Source of the DNA: Echinostoma caproni
Taxonomy: Eukaryota > Platyhelminthes > Trematoda > Plagiorchiida > Echinostomatidae
Direction: 5' to 3'
Assembly: GCA_900618425.1 (NCBI GenBank)
Contig: UZAN01039382.1
Coordinates: 61,108-125,107 of the forward strand
DNA length: 64,000 bases
Below the pieces are notes generated by a model, which did not search any database, had not been told where the DNA came from, and saw only the letters and a program-made list of their open reading frames with translations. Shown here piece after piece: positions 26,504 to 39,786 of this stretch; the stretch's first letter is position 1, and each line of letters begins with the position of its first letter. The position numbers were made by a program, and so were the translations under genes.

Positions 26504-26640
26504 AAGATCAGTGCTATCTGTGTGGCCTTGTAGCTCAGCTGATACAGCGTGCGCGTACAAATCGTAGGGGCGACGTCCATGCGTGGGTTCAAATCCTACT
26601 GAGGCTGCTGAACTTTTCACATTCGCCATGCAAACTACAA
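26504..26640 (+). mobile_element. tRNA-derived SINE, family A, copy 1
   Basis: A-box-like TAGCTCAGCTGA starts at 26531 and the B-box-like GGTTCAAATCC at 26586-26596. Their 55-base separation is longer than in class I tRNAs and closer to class II tRNAs with a long variable arm, or to a tRNA with an insert. The segment matches 34875-35003 on the opposite strand from 'AAGATCAGTG' through the B box and the downstream 'GGCTGCTGAACTTTTC'. Copy 1 has a 9-base insertion before 'TGGCC'. Two dispersed copies with internal pol III boxes and shared 3' sequence identify a SINE rather than a functional tRNA gene. Confidence 0.75.
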
Positions 26641-28373
26641 ATCTCCCAAACATCCATTTGCATAATATGTGATATAACTTGTTATGAATGCTGTGTTATA
26701 TTACTTCATGCAATTCAAACTGTAAAATTGTTCGATTAAATGATCACTGAAAGTATTCTATTATTCCCGGAGAGGAAACTAGTTAGTCACATGGATCGGT
26801 TGGAGGAACACACATTAGTGACTATTGATTGATTAGTACAGTCCATAATCGTACAACCGAACGTTTGGGGACACTTTTATTTGGACGGTGACAGACGATG
26901 AAAATTGATTCAGATGATACTGATGACTATACCTATCTCTAAGTATATAATGCATCTGTTGTAGACACCTATATTTTTTGGTGAATGACGGTGCCGCCCA
27001 GCGAGAACCTGTGGGTAATACACACTGTTTTAGTAACAAGGAATGAGAAAAATGTAGAACGATTTTGCCTGGAACCACATCTGTTGTGTCAATTGTACTA
27101 CTAAGGTATTACCAATGAATAGATGTTAGAAATGGATTTTTGGTAACAACATAAATGTCGTTTGTTCTTGTGAATAAATGAATAAAATCGGAAGTAATAT
27201 TCGTAAAACTGTGTGTAGACCACCGGAGTTCATTGTCGGTAATGACAACCAGGTACTAGACAGGGGTCACTCTAGACACACGGTTGCTGTTAAGGGAAAC
27301 AGTGTCCTTTGACAACGAAGAGCAGGAGAAGGCGCAACCTTGACACTTAGCTATTTTAGAGCTAAGGCCAAATTGTTCGGAAACTTCGGAAAACTGAATA
27401 TGCTAACAAATTTTGAGAGCCAGTTACACAAAGAAGCGTATACATGGATTGCTTGCAACCGTTTGGCGTACAAACCCTCTCGACTGACACTTGATATCCG
27501 TGAATCTATGTCACATTATTTTTTGTGTGCAGTAGATAAGAAAAGCCAAATTGTCAGTTTGTTTTTTAATTATATCTATAATTTGGTATAGGTCGATGAT
27601 ATCATTATCTATTGTTCATCTCAGAGGTAGGTACTCCCTTTTTGTTTTTCACAGAGCAAACAACTGTCGGTGTAATACAAAACCAAGTGCTGTTACGTTT
27701 CCTATGTATATGTTTATCTCTTAGTTACACTTTTTCTTGGATTCCATAACTCCAAAGTGGGATGAAGATATCCGTCTGTGGAATGCTCTACTAGGATGTG
27801 TGACTCTTTCCCCAAAATCAGCAAAATATGTCAAAACGTTCAATTGGTCTGCGACTCCTGATATTTCTTGATACGCATACAGAATAGACATACGGAATGA
27901 TACCCGGTTCAATATCGTCCACTAAGCTTGTTCTCTTCTGCGCTTATGTTTCTGTGATGAAAATTTGAGTACTCTAGATATCAGGCATGTAACTCGGCGT
28001 TATCCTAAGCCCAGTTCACACTTAATCCGCTAGTTCCACTTCTGTTATGTCTGTCGTTCACGAGCTCTAAGTTTTGAAACCACGAGGCACTACAGAGCAA
28101 TGGACACTGGTGGTCTCCTCTTGGCCGCCTTACTGCTCCAAAAACCGGAGGAAGCGACTTATGTCAACAAGGGTTGGGGCCGAACGAATCACATCTCGTT
28201 GACCGATACCTTCACATTTTGCGTTTGCATGGGAGAACCAATTTGTATCGATGGTGTTGGTGAATCCTAGCAAAATTGTTCAGTAGAAAGCGGGAAGTCT
28301 TCAAGACGTTTACTGCCAGCTACCTATACTCGTAATACCTTAAGTACATGATTGGGAGCAAGACTTGCTGCTA
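26641..28373. other. Unassigned non-coding stretch
   Basis: No gene recognised. The 27340-27591 (+) frame has no known domain; the 'VDDIIIY' peptide just after it is discussed under rejected observations. Confidence 0.5.
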
Positions 28374-29252
28374 AGTACAGTCAAATGCAGTTGTCAGGGA
28401 AGCCATTGGATGCAACCGTGACACTGGTGGCAACATATCACTCACCAGCTCGGAAGTAGATTCAGCGTTACGACTTTACTTCGAAATATCGTACAATGTA
28501 GACGCGAGTAACGCGATGGAGGGTCATATAGGAAACCCTATTCGGGCCACACTGGAAGTCGAACAGGTTATAGCAAAAATTGCCAGAAATAAAGTCGCAG
28601 GCCTCGATGACATATATCCGGAAATCTTAAAACCAATAAAAGAGGTTTTAGCACGTCCACACGTTCAACAAGTAATTTGAGACACCCACTCTGCCGAGTG
28701 ACTGAAAAAATGTATTTTTACTTCCTTGTTCTATTTAATGAATATACAAATGTACAGTCAACTTTCAGGAAAGGGACTGCGACCACACAAAGGCTGCCTG
28801 GGAAAATACAGATATAGGGAAGACGGGCGGTGTTGGAGCGGTTTGAACTCGGGACACCCAGGTCACCACTTAAAGACCTAAACACTTGGCCACCACTCGG
28901 CCGTCCTCAAACCCATTTTCAGGGGGGTCACAGAGACGCCACTTCGAATTACGGAACAGTTAGCTTGCTGTCAGTAGTATTCAAAGTGATTTGCGACAAA
29001 CTGATCATCCAATTTCTAACAATTAACATCATGATATAAGCCCAGCATGGATGATGATGAGTAAGGTTCTGCCTAACAAATCTGTTAGCGTACCTAGATG
29101 AGGTAAGTGATAGGCTTGGTAAAGGCAAACGAGTTAAAGTGTGCTATCTAGATTTCAAAATTGTCTTCGACTCACGGAGCCAGAGCTTAATCCAGAGGAA
29201 GCTATCGCAGTTAGGAGTACACCCCCGAAATGCTAACGTGAACTCCATCTGA
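28374..29252 (+). pseudogene. CR1-like reverse transcriptase, broken and interrupted
   Basis: 28374-28680 is open in one frame and contains 'ALRLYFEISYN' and 'AKIARNKVAGLDDIYPEILK', the region leading into the RT domain of CR1-like elements (consensus K..GPD.I.PEILK). The RT resumes at about 28915 with 'GGHRDATSNYGTVSLLSVV' (the 'YRPVSLLSV' motif). In a further frame it reads 'TNLLAYLDEVSDRLGKGKRV' and 'VCYLDFKIVFDSRSQSLI' (the catalytic-Asp 'DF.KAFDSV.H' motif), ending near 29252. The YADD box was not found. Frame changes and stops show decay. The roughly 235-base gap between the two RT blocks is filled by an inserted SINE-like segment. Confidence 0.8.
28790..28912 (-). mobile_element. tRNA-derived SINE (class II tRNA-like head) inserted in a CR1-like RT
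   Basis: On the minus strand GGCCGAGTGGTGGCCAAG (A-box-like, from 28902 downward) resembles the 5' part of Leu/Ser tRNAs. GAGTTCAAACC (28850-28840) is B-box-like. The separation of about 52 bases suits a class II tRNA ancestor. The segment splits the RT frame between the 'PEILK' and 'VSLLSV' blocks, which are normally about 40 residues apart. The exact ends were not determined; foreign sequence probably starts near 28681. Confidence 0.55.
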
Positions 29253-32200
29253 CTTTACCGCAAGTTCTGTGTCCTGTTCTGTCCTATCCTATTTTGGATG
29301 AGTAAAGAAAGCTCTATGACCACGCTTCCCGCCGTACATCCCAATCTATTCTTCTCCGTTTATTCCAACGCTTTGCAAATGCTTTCCTTTCATCTCACCT
29401 GGTATATGCTTCCCGGTGTTAGTCTCCGCGATCTACGTGCGAAATACAGCAGCCTTCATGGATTCCTTAAATCTATATTTCTAAGCGCTGAGCTTATCCT
29501 CGCAACAAGCCCAACAAAACAGGCACTGCCAAACGCGTACAAACATGTCACCCTAAATAAATCTGCGAACTGCGGAACTCAAGCTACTACTATTCTGCTA
29601 ATTTGTAGCTTCAGCTATGTGGTTTCTACTGAATATTCACCTCCGGGTGGAATAGTGAGATACTTGATCTTACGTTTTCCAAGATAACTCCAAGATTCGA
29701 TGGAGAATTTCAGAAGACGTATTCCCATCGATTTTACCGGACTTCATAATATTGACCGCATATCAATCAATCAGGTCTTTTTTGATCTGATGGCATCGGG
29801 TTCCCAGTTTAGAATTGTGTCTGTTAAAACCTCAGTTGAACCATCCGTCTCCTTCTCAAAAGGATATCCTTGAAGAAAGTGTATGGTAATGATCCTTTTG
29901 CAACCGATAGGGTTCTGACTACGAAATCTAAATGCATGTGAGATTTCCTTAAACATAACTTTGAGAAATTTAGTTCTACATAAAATAGAATTATGGGTTT
30001 TACTAACCATTCAAGACAGGTTTAGACCAGCTCATTTTGTTCTTGTTGGATAGTGTCGTCCACCATGGTCATCACTGGTCAATGATATCAATCTGCGGTT
30101 TAGTTCAATGACAACTTCAATAACATAAATAAACATGACAACAACAACTAATACAGTTACTTCTTCTTTTCTTCTTCTACTACTACAGAAAGAAGATTGA
30201 TCAAGATATCCCAGGAAAGTTCCCACTCCGTATGCAACTTCAGTTTGTCACATGATGCATATTCGACAATCACATTGATAGCTGGCAAACGCCAGCTGAT
30301 TGTAGGCACAGTCAAACTCACTGACATGAATGCCTAACAGTACTTTTACATTCAGTTTAGTTGGAGAATTCCAATGCTTTTGTGGTAAAACACGCAATGA
30401 AATGACAATGAATCCATCAAGGAGCTAACGTTTCAAAACGTTTTGGTCACAGTGACTCATTCTTCAGTCAGCATATACCTAATATGCTTGATAATATGAA
30501 TCACAAATGAATAATATGAAGTGGCTGGATTTGGTCTGGAACTGCATATACTTGGCGAAAACAATGAAACCATGAAACTATGCGTTTAATTCTAGTGATG
30601 TTTATTTAGGGCAAATGTCACCTTTTAAAAGGTCCGGGAAAGGACCGTGTTTTGATAGATAGATAGATCAGGTTTAATATTTGTAACAGAATGTTGAATT
30701 AAAATAGTATTACTCGTACGGATTCAGCATTGGAGAAGTGCCTCCACCCTTTTAGACCGAAGAAATCAAGATTTACCCCTGCTAAAACAACGGAACTGAA
30801 GTGTTGACCGAATCTCTGGATACTGCATCAACTTCAGAGCAAAAGAATGGAAGTCTTGTGTAGCAACTTTGCATCGAGATGGACAGTTTCAATCATTTTA
30901 AATGTTCCGTGAAAACGGTATTGAATATCTGACATGTCATGTAGCAGTCAATACGACCAAATTTCCTCTTTCGTTTAAATTGACATTCGTTTTATCAAAA
31001 CACTTTAGTAGATTTGCCAGCACGCCGTGATTGTTCACATCGAGTACTCTAACACCCGCCATCCGGTCAGATAGCGCTTTTTTGAACGAGTCCGTTCGCC
31101 TTGCAGTTCTTGGGATACGTCCTCATGGTGGTCTCGAGCAACAATAGGTAGTCTTGAGATCCCAGTCAGGACTGGTTGACCTACAGTGACCTAGAATGAT
31201 GCGTCCCAAAGCAGTCAGCATTCTACCGGGCAAAATATCAATTAACCTAATAGACTTGAGTTGAAATAGTTAGAGTTAAATTTTGGATAAAACAATCCTC
31301 ATTTCACTCGGCCTTCATGGGAAATATGCGTATGCTCATGAAATAGTCAATTTGTGTAACCAAGCAATACAACAATCGATAAGAATAACAAAAATACAAA
31401 TCAGTCACATTATGTGTTTGACGGTCACTGCTGCAAAAAGGGGCTGTGAATTGCACGTTTATCGTTTTATAAATGTCATTCTTATTGCGTATCGATGTAA
31501 TATTCTGAAGTGATTATGCTTGCTGTTTATCACAGTGTCAGACTAGTGCTATTCACAAACTTGACGTTTGTCAAATAGACAGGTTTTCAGCTAGATTGAC
31601 TTCTTGCATCTAACTTATATTCCCCGAGCAATCAGATATGAAAGATGACCGACAGAAATAGTTGGCTATTTTTGTTTCCCTCTCAACGAACCTCCTAATG
31701 GGTATGAGATGAAGGTGTACCGTGTTATCCGAATAGATTTGATTGGTTCTAAGTNAGTGTACTCGGAAAGTCAACCGTACCTCGCTTGTATCCGCTTTCC
31801 CTTCCCGTTGCCGTCTGTCAGACATTGTTCAGTAGCTGTTGGATTGTGTGACGACTGTAGAGCACTTATGTGGTCCTTGATCACAATGATGAAAGAAAAT
31901 GCTGCTGCTCCTGCTTCAATGCAGTGGCCTGGCAAAAAATAAATAACAGCGAACAAGTGCTTGCTCATAATGACCGAAATCATTTCTTTCACCGTTTTTT
32001 TTCACTCGCTGCACAAGCCGATTTTGCCCATCACCCTGCACACACAGACACACACACGAATACACTCTCAATCTTCGACGGAAAAAGCAGTCGCATTTGC
32101 TATGCGACAGACCACGTGGTTGTCGGTTGTTGTAGGCTGCAAATTCCTACCGTGCGTTCTGTAGTACTTACTAATCCGTCCGGAAAGACAGTAATCTAAA

Positions 32201-34874
32201 GTGGTACAAAATAGAGTATCGGGAGAATTACATTGCACATCGGAAAATAAAAACCACAAACCGAAGTGAATTCGGCCTGGTAAATAATAACACCCACTTG
32301 CGAGGAGTTGAAAAACTTTAAATTATTTAAATCCCTATTAAGTAGGTAAATAATAACCAAAATCTGAAATTTCTCAGTGTTATTTATAACCATTTGGCTT
32401 ATAGGTGACAGGGGATCAATATGTAAAATTAAACGTGGGGGACGAAATGTATGAAATTATCCCCCCTCATTGTTCATTTTGCTTTCTTTTATTAAGTATT
32501 TGATGACACAGTTGTCAGGAAGGTGGTTGCGGCGAATCAGAGGGATTTTATTCAAAACAGAAAACAGGGGAACGAACCTATGTTGGTGGAATGAGGACAC
32601 TCATCCTCGGCACAATAATTCGGCGACTTGGATCGCTGGACCACCCTGCAATTTGTGCGACGAGTCACGCAAATTTGGCCCATGGAAACGTCACCAGAGA
32701 TCACAATCAACACAACACTAAACCACCACCAACAGCGATTTGATGGTGACTACCCTGCTTTCGTTAAGGGTGACAATGCTGAATGAACCCAACCACAGAG
32801 CTATCGATTTATTTATGTTTCGAACAACGCACAGAGCTGCAGAGTTGGGCCACTCAATAATATCTGGCCGAAACAGCCGAGGAGAAGACAACGTGAATGA
32901 ACCATTGTCTTGCGATACAGTTGCAAAATGACTGCATGTCACGAAACCAGCGCGTGACTTTTGAATCAGTTCCTAAACCATTTGTCCGTTCTCCTCGTTG
33001 TATCCGATAAATAGTGTATTAACCTACCAATTATTTGCAGAGAAATCAAATTAGGACCAACAAACGTGGATACAACCTAAAATAATTTCATTGACACCTG
33101 TTTGCGTGAAAAACGCTAGATATCATTCCGGTTCCCCAAACCAGGGGTTTCTGGTAGTGTAACATATGGACACGCAAACCCGATTAAAAGACGTAATCAA
33201 TTGTTACCCATCCGAGCAATGAACAGAGACTATGCGCACGTCGGTTGTGAGTTATACAGTTACCACAACGAGTTCAATGAAAATTATGCTGTGGCATACA
33301 AAGTGCACACAACCAATATTTATAGAAGAAATTCTTTCGTGTATGAGAGTGTGGTGGAAACCTATAAACAGGAAGGATGCTGAATATGAGAGGCAAATAT
33401 TTATTTCAAAGTGTATACATCCCGTGAGCAACGTATTACAACCGCCTGCTTGATTTTTGCATTATCCTCGCTCCTACATGCACGAATGTCACCATTTTTA
33501 CGGAGGCTTTCCAAGTGATTGTTCTCCACTTTCGTCATGACCTCTGAACCATGTGCCCAGAAACGTCTTATCCAGGCTCTCCATCTCCCTTTGGGTTTAC
33601 GAACCCACCTCTTCCCCCTGCCCACACGCACATTTTCGCACACTAAGAGCTATCCCTGAGATTTGGGTTACACGCCCAATGTGGCGTAACTGAAATCCCT
33701 GGAAACATATCTGAGAATGCGGTGCGCAGCACATTCACATAAAGTAATCAATTTCTCATATTGTATTGTTATTTCTCCAAACCCTAGGATTTATCCTCTC
33801 AAATAAAATGTAATGGTGTGATTATTAGTTATTAAAAACAATTTTTCGTCTGAAATTGTGTTCTCAAATAAAACTTTTTATTATAAGCTGCAATTCCCGT
33901 AACTTGGAACAACGAATGGAATTTCGTTAATTTTGGTGACGAACACAAATTAAATGTAGAATGGTCAGCAGTGTGGAACTTCAGTAAGCGAATTAGCATT
34001 CGAAACTCCTTGATGCTCCAGAGTGGCTTTTTAAGTATGGACACAAAGTAACTCGCGATACAGCGTGCATCGAATGATTCTAAAGTATATATTCACACTG
34101 TGGGCATGCATTACAGGTGAGCTCTTTCAGAATCGAAACCCTAGTCTTGTGATTCTCAATGTGAGAAGGAGAATAACTACGGAAACTGTGATGGTACCTA
34201 TCGCTTGTACATTATCAGTAGTACTAAAGCAAACGCCTGAAAGAAATTTGAAATGTTCACAGTTTATACCCAATATGGGAACGAAGGAATAGTAAGGCAA
34301 CACATTATTTGCACTAGAAGTATTACCAAAATTCAAAACAGTTACATCACTATTTCGAACACCATCTTCCGGGTTGCTGTGCCTCCGGGAGTGAACACTA
34401 GAATATCATATTCTCATCAAATTTGTGGACCAATTTTGAAATAGCCGCCCTCAAAAATCCGCTACAATATCATCGTTCATTACTTGTTCTCTGCTAACGA
34501 GGATCATGATATACCTTATTGCTGCAGCTACACAAGGAATTGTGTTTCTGATCAAATAATTTTCTTCAGCTTGAGGAAAACTAAACATAATGAGCAAGCA
34601 AAATCGTCTACTGTCCACAAGTTGATCAGGTTGATACTCTCAGTGCGTCAGATATCGCAGTTTTAGTGAAACTGGACATGGTAATTAAATGAGAATTTTT
34701 ATTTGATAATAGAAATCAACATAACTTTACCGGTTTATTCGTGATTTTCTTCTTTTACACGCGTGATAGTAAATGTTCCTATGTTTATCACAAGTTCAAA
34801 TAGAGAATTCACAAGTTTGCACCCGGTGACCATTATCACTTCACTGCATGTTTACACAATGCACTTGAAGGTTG
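29253..34874. other. Unassigned non-coding stretch
   Basis: No gene recognised. A 129-codon frame at 29298-29687 (+) and a 109-codon frame at 31870-32199 (+) have no identifiable domain. Simple repeats: CTT/CTA-rich near 30159-30187, (GATA)n at 30654-30668, CA-rich near 32040-32055. One unresolved base is at 31755. Confidence 0.5.
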
Positions 34875-35003
34875 TTAACTTTCTATGTCGATTGCGAAAA
34901 GTTCAGCAGCCCTGGTGGGATTCGAACTCACGCATGGACGCCGCCTACGCTCATGTACAGGGCACACTCTACCAGTTAAGCTACGAGGCCACACTGATCT
35001 TGC
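34875..35003 (-). mobile_element. tRNA-derived SINE, family A, copy 2
   Basis: The reverse complement matches 26504-26640. From 35003 downward come AAGATCAGTG, TGGCCTCGTAGCTTAACTGG (A-box region), CATGCGTGAGTTCGAATCCC (B-box region) and GGGCTGCTGAACTTTTCGCA. A-box to B-box spacing is again 55 bases, so the extended internal region is a family trait. The middle parts of the two copies differ considerably while boxes and 3' end are conserved. Confidence 0.75.
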
Positions 35004-36224
35004 CATCCACTATACAGAGACATATGGCATCAACCAGTTAGCATGTAAGCTGGGTGCCACGACAGTAGGGACTGTGAGACGAAGGCGAGAGTGCTTACAA
35101 AGTCGGACAATATGAAACATAAGAGACGAGAAACTACCAGCTGGATACCAGCGAAATGGGTAATTGCATCTCTACCTCCGAGCATTACTGTGCCTATTTT
35201 AACTGTACTTACAACTTCAATATAATCTCCACAAACAAAGAAAACAGGAAAGCATTTTCATCACTGTATCACTGAACACAGCCCAAAGCAGTTCAAAAAG
35301 TGAGGAACGGTTGCTTGCTAACGGAAATAAGAAGACTCAGATAGGCTATAATGGAACTTCTTCACAAAAAGAAACACTCTTCCACCGCAGTGCATGTATT
35401 TAGAGCGCAAAAGCGATAAATTTGCAGTATCTATTGAGGATCTGGCCATTCAAAAGTAGAAACACGACCTACTCAGAGAGAGTGAACTGGTCCCGTTGGT
35501 CTACTGTCATGGAGATGAAAACCAACGGGTTCGTATGATGATTCGTAACTTCTCTTTGCATTTGGCATTCTCGTCTTCGTCTCACGTTTGTTATTTCACT
35601 GACTATAAAAATCATCATGGCTATATCTGTAGAGAAATGTTCAGCGTTTTTGCAAGCAACATAAAGCATAATGTGCGGTGCATATGTGTGTTTGTGCGCG
35701 CGTGTGCGCTCTTTACGACCCTTTACAATCCGGATCGCGAAACCCGGGTTCGCTGAATATTGGAATCGAGCACACCCCGTGGGCAGTTTTATTGCCTTCT
35801 GTCAGCACAGGGTTTGTGGAGGAAAGACGTGATTTTTAACCGAATATCAATCAGGTTAAATATGCGGTTCGCATCCATCATCATGTGTTTTTCGTAGAAT
35901 CCACGTGAACCACTCGGTCCCATATCACCCCGAACAAAACTGACCGTAATTGTATGAGAATAACTGATAGTTTTCGGTTGAAACCTGGAAAATATTCCGA
36001 ACTCACTGATTCTCGGAAAATTCAACAGAACAATTTGACACAATTGTCATCGTAGCGGACCCAATTTACTCATAGCGGTTCCATCAAAAGCCCATTAGAC
36101 TGAGCGTGGGTGAGGAATATGCGTGTGGTCTGATAAATAGAGGTAAACCGAATTTGAGGCGTGTGAACTTTTATTTGGGAAAATAATGGATAATAGGGTT
36201 GATCGTTGAGAATTATTCTCGTTT
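35004..36224. other. Unassigned non-coding stretch
   Basis: Nothing recognised apart from a short GT/GC-rich run around 35680-35710. Confidence 0.5.
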
Positions 36225-36446
36225 TTGCTGACGAACTTTGAAATAAACATGGGCACTGTGAAAGAAATTAAAAATAGACAACCACCTGCGAAAATCGTTT
36301 CAAAAGATTACAACTACCCAGTAAAATGCTATGATTGGATTGGAGAAATTTTACTCACATGTCACTGGGTTGATAGTAAACCCCTTTACCTTCTTCCTGT
36401 CAGTCAGGTAGAATTATTGTCTCGCGTCCGATTTAGCATTATGTAG
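36225..36446 (+). pseudogene. Possible piggyBac-type transposase fragment
   Basis: A 73-codon frame contains 'MGTVKEIKNRQPP' followed about 30 residues later by 'EILLTCHWVDSKPLYLLPVS'. This resembles the piggyBac transposase segment with 'GT.R.NR...P' then '...W.DKK.V.LLST'. No acidic catalytic residues can be placed and neither flank extends the similarity. The first M is probably not a real start. The assignment is tentative; chance resemblance is possible. Confidence 0.25.
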
Positions 36447-39400
36447 AGTGTGCTGCATCTTTTAAATCGCTCTTGACAGAAACGGGCGAACTGACCGTGC
36501 CAATACTAGTCACGCTGCTATTACATTCGTACCACATACATATACACAATTCCATTGAAATGACATGTCTATAAGTAGTGGCGCATAACATATATGATTC
36601 CAGATAACAAAGGGAAAATTATTCTTTTTCTCCAAGAACAAGGAAACTCTGACCTCCTAGATTACATGATCCTGGTTTTGCGCAATTGAGGTTACCATTA
36701 TTCAGTTGTGGGATTTTAAGAGATCAAATATATTTGTGTTGACCCTCGGTATCTTCACTCGCTGTTAAGCGAACAGACAGATGTTGCAAACAAATCTGAC
36801 TAGTAACTTACCGTTACATTTGTGATACATGCAGGTAAATGGAGGATTAATTTTAAACTTTTGAAAAACTAACTTTACTCTTGTTTAAAATTGAAAATTA
36901 AATAATAAGGTCCATTTTTTGAAGGCAGATATTAATCAGCATCCAGTAGACCAAGTAGACCACTAATAACTGAATTAACCCAATGTGAAATGCTTCATAA
37001 AATCTGAAGAACAAGAAACCGTTTGCGTGAATAAAAACAATTCTTGGTCGTGATCATTAGCTATCGGAATTATCTTCTTTTCGGGTCGTTTTTCAACTCC
37101 ATTCCTCGTGATTGATTGACCACTCGTGTTTCTTACAATTCCAACCTTAGTGAAATGGTGACGTGAATCATCAAATATTGCTATTGTTTTTTGCATTAGT
37201 GCCAAACTTTCCATAACTCTGGGAGCCACTTATTTCGTTTCACGTCTACAAATTACTTTGTACTTATCTTTGTGGTCTATTCTCCCCCTCCCACCCCTTT
37301 TATCGCGGGCTTCCGGAATGTATTTTACTTGTTACGCACTAATTTTTGTTTTACCCTATGAAAAGTTAATAATCATCAGCAAAGGTCCAACTACGATCAT
37401 GTGATCTATATCTTCATCGTTTATTAATGCGATCCGTTTTACCGAATGTCCTCAAAGGTCTGTCTCAAACTGGTGAGTAAGAAGACCTAAATGCCAAGGT
37501 TACTTTCAACCCAATACTATTGATCAATTAATGATGTGAATTGCGCCCTTCCCCGTCAGCGGCCTGTTTATGAAGAAGTGTGCGGCGGGTCACTCGGAAT
37601 CCAGTTTTGTTGTTGTTGTTGTTATATAATTAACATAAACACGGATTGTTGATATCTTAAACGCCTGGTCCGAGACATGTTAACTGACACTTCTATGTGG
37701 CTACGGTTTGTTTTTCTAAAAACGGGATGCCATAGAACAGAATTTCCATTTCAACCCCAGTAAATATTATTTTTTATTGGTTCCAAATCCATCAGAATGA
37801 GTGAAGTACTTTTGTAACCAGCGTGGAGATTCATTTCTTAAATTACACACAACAAACTTCAAACACAGGCTTGACTTGATTCAGTGGGCGGTGTTTTTTT
37901 TTGAACCGCGAAGGTCCCGAGTTCCATCTGCAAAGGATTCGGTGGTTCAACACTGCTAACGAGACGTAGCATGATCAAAACAACAGCAGCTGTTTTGACT
38001 CCATCCACACTCATCATGTCTTGTTCATGGTAAGGCACCAATGAAAACTGACTTGTAAACTCGGTCACCGATGTTGTGTTTCAAAGGATTTAAAATTCAT
38101 TCCTGGAGCCATGAACAATCAAGACATTTCCTCTAAGATTGCTCAACGGCACCTTTTTCCGGTTAAGTCCGAAATACCGCTGCAAAAGATTCCACTTGAA
38201 ATACACGGTTAATTCCGGCGAACAAGATACATATTGCACAATCGTGAATACGAGTGGAAGTGAGATCAAAAAATATGGATTATATATTTTGTTGAACATC
38301 ATCGTGGGATTCAAAAATCAATTTCTTCATGCATTATCTTATGGTTGTCACTGGATCACAATACCGGTGTCAGCTACATTGGTCACGATCGGTTGACTGG
38401 CGGGAGGAGCAGTGGCACCATTGTTTGAGAATTAAAGTGTTATAAAGCGGAAGCGCATAATTCAGGAGCTTTGTTTGGAAACAAAGGTGAGTACATATGT
38501 GCCAATCAAAACGGTTCATGGAGTTGTCCGTGCGTAGGGAAATACTCAGCGATGCTGGAAGCATGATTATTTACGGGATCCATTGAAGTTCACTCAGTAC
38601 CCACTAGTTGACGTGATCTGGCTGCCTTAAGTATGTCACGTTTCGAGCAGATTTTATTCTCAGATACCCACAAACTCTTTTGACCACAATCTCATTGTCA
38701 TTAATGTTGCGCTAGGTTAACTACTGGAGGAGTATCCTTTTGATAAACATTCAATTTTGTTCAATATGTTTAACTATTACCACGAGGACAAATTCCACCT
38801 TGATCGACTTAAATGTATTCTTATTCCTTATTGCATCTCCCGCTACATAATGAGCAACACTAATAAACTAAGTTGATGAATTATCATCTACGTTTCGCAG
38901 GAGTAACTTCTCCAAGCTCGCAAACCTTGTTGTTTCTAGGCAGACCGCTAGCGTTTGCCCAACTAGGTGTGACCTTCAAGGTAGCACAAATCTCACCAAC
39001 GATGTACTTGGATTGGAGTTGCTTTTCCGGTCGTAGGATCAAACCTGTGATCTCACTACCCCCCCCCCTCTCCCCGNCTCCCCGAAGGCTTCCGAATCTG
39101 CTTCACACAGATGAAACAGACTGTGAACTCATTTAGCCCATCTACCAAGGTGTAGTTTCTGCTACATGCGAGTAGCATCGTGTAGCCACACAAAGAGTTG
39201 AGTGACTCGCCAGGGCCATAGGGAATGAACTACTGAGTACGAGAATGACGTGTTCCTAATTCTTAGGTATTATCATTGATAAAAGCCATGACTCCCTCCA
39301 ATGTACTCAGTAGAACGTGGTCGTCTGGCAAATTGGAGTAAAACGAAATGTCCGGCTTCATCGAGAGCTTTCTTCAGTGAATTATCTGCTGTACTGGACC

Positions 39401-39673
39401 CCAAAAGCGAATGGTGTTTCGAAGTAACAAAACCAAATATCCTTTGGAGTGCATGACTTGGGAAATTGGAAACGTGTGCTCTTTCATTCAGGAGCACTAA
39501 TGTGATTGGAGAAAAACGGAAATAAACAACTCATCACGTGGAGTGAGTTTCAGGTTACGGATTGTAAACGGTGAGGGTGCTTGAAAAGAATCGTGAGAAA
39601 AATCAGTGTGGATTGTTTGTGTTAATTTAAATTATTTGTTCGGCTGAAAATTGCGTTTATATTCGCCACTTCA
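36447..39673. other. Unassigned non-coding stretch
   Basis: No gene recognised. (GTT)n is at 37606-37621 and a poly-C run of about 11 at 39059-39069 lies just before an unresolved base at 39077. Confidence 0.5.
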
Positions 39674-39755
39674 GCTGGATGCAAAAGATTCGTCTTTGGT
39701 GCTGAGTGCCGAAGACGTCATTGATAATGACGCAGTAGCTACTGCTGTTGCTGCT

Positions 39756-39786
<31 letters not shown>

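Noticed and set aside
26504..26640. Functional tRNA gene
   Set aside because: A diverged copy with the same flanks lies at 34875-35003, and the internal region is too long and does not fold as a standard tRNA.
27590..27630. Peptide 'VDDIIIY' resembling the YLDDI box of LTR-retrotransposon RT
   Set aside because: It is preceded by a stop where Tyr is expected, and no other RT motif occurs in any frame on either side.
30395..30490. Minus-strand GACCAAAACGTTTTGAAACG resembling sequence downstream of Penelope-like GIY-YIG domains
   Set aside because: I could not place any GIY-YIG or RT motif beside it, and the resemblance rests on memory only.
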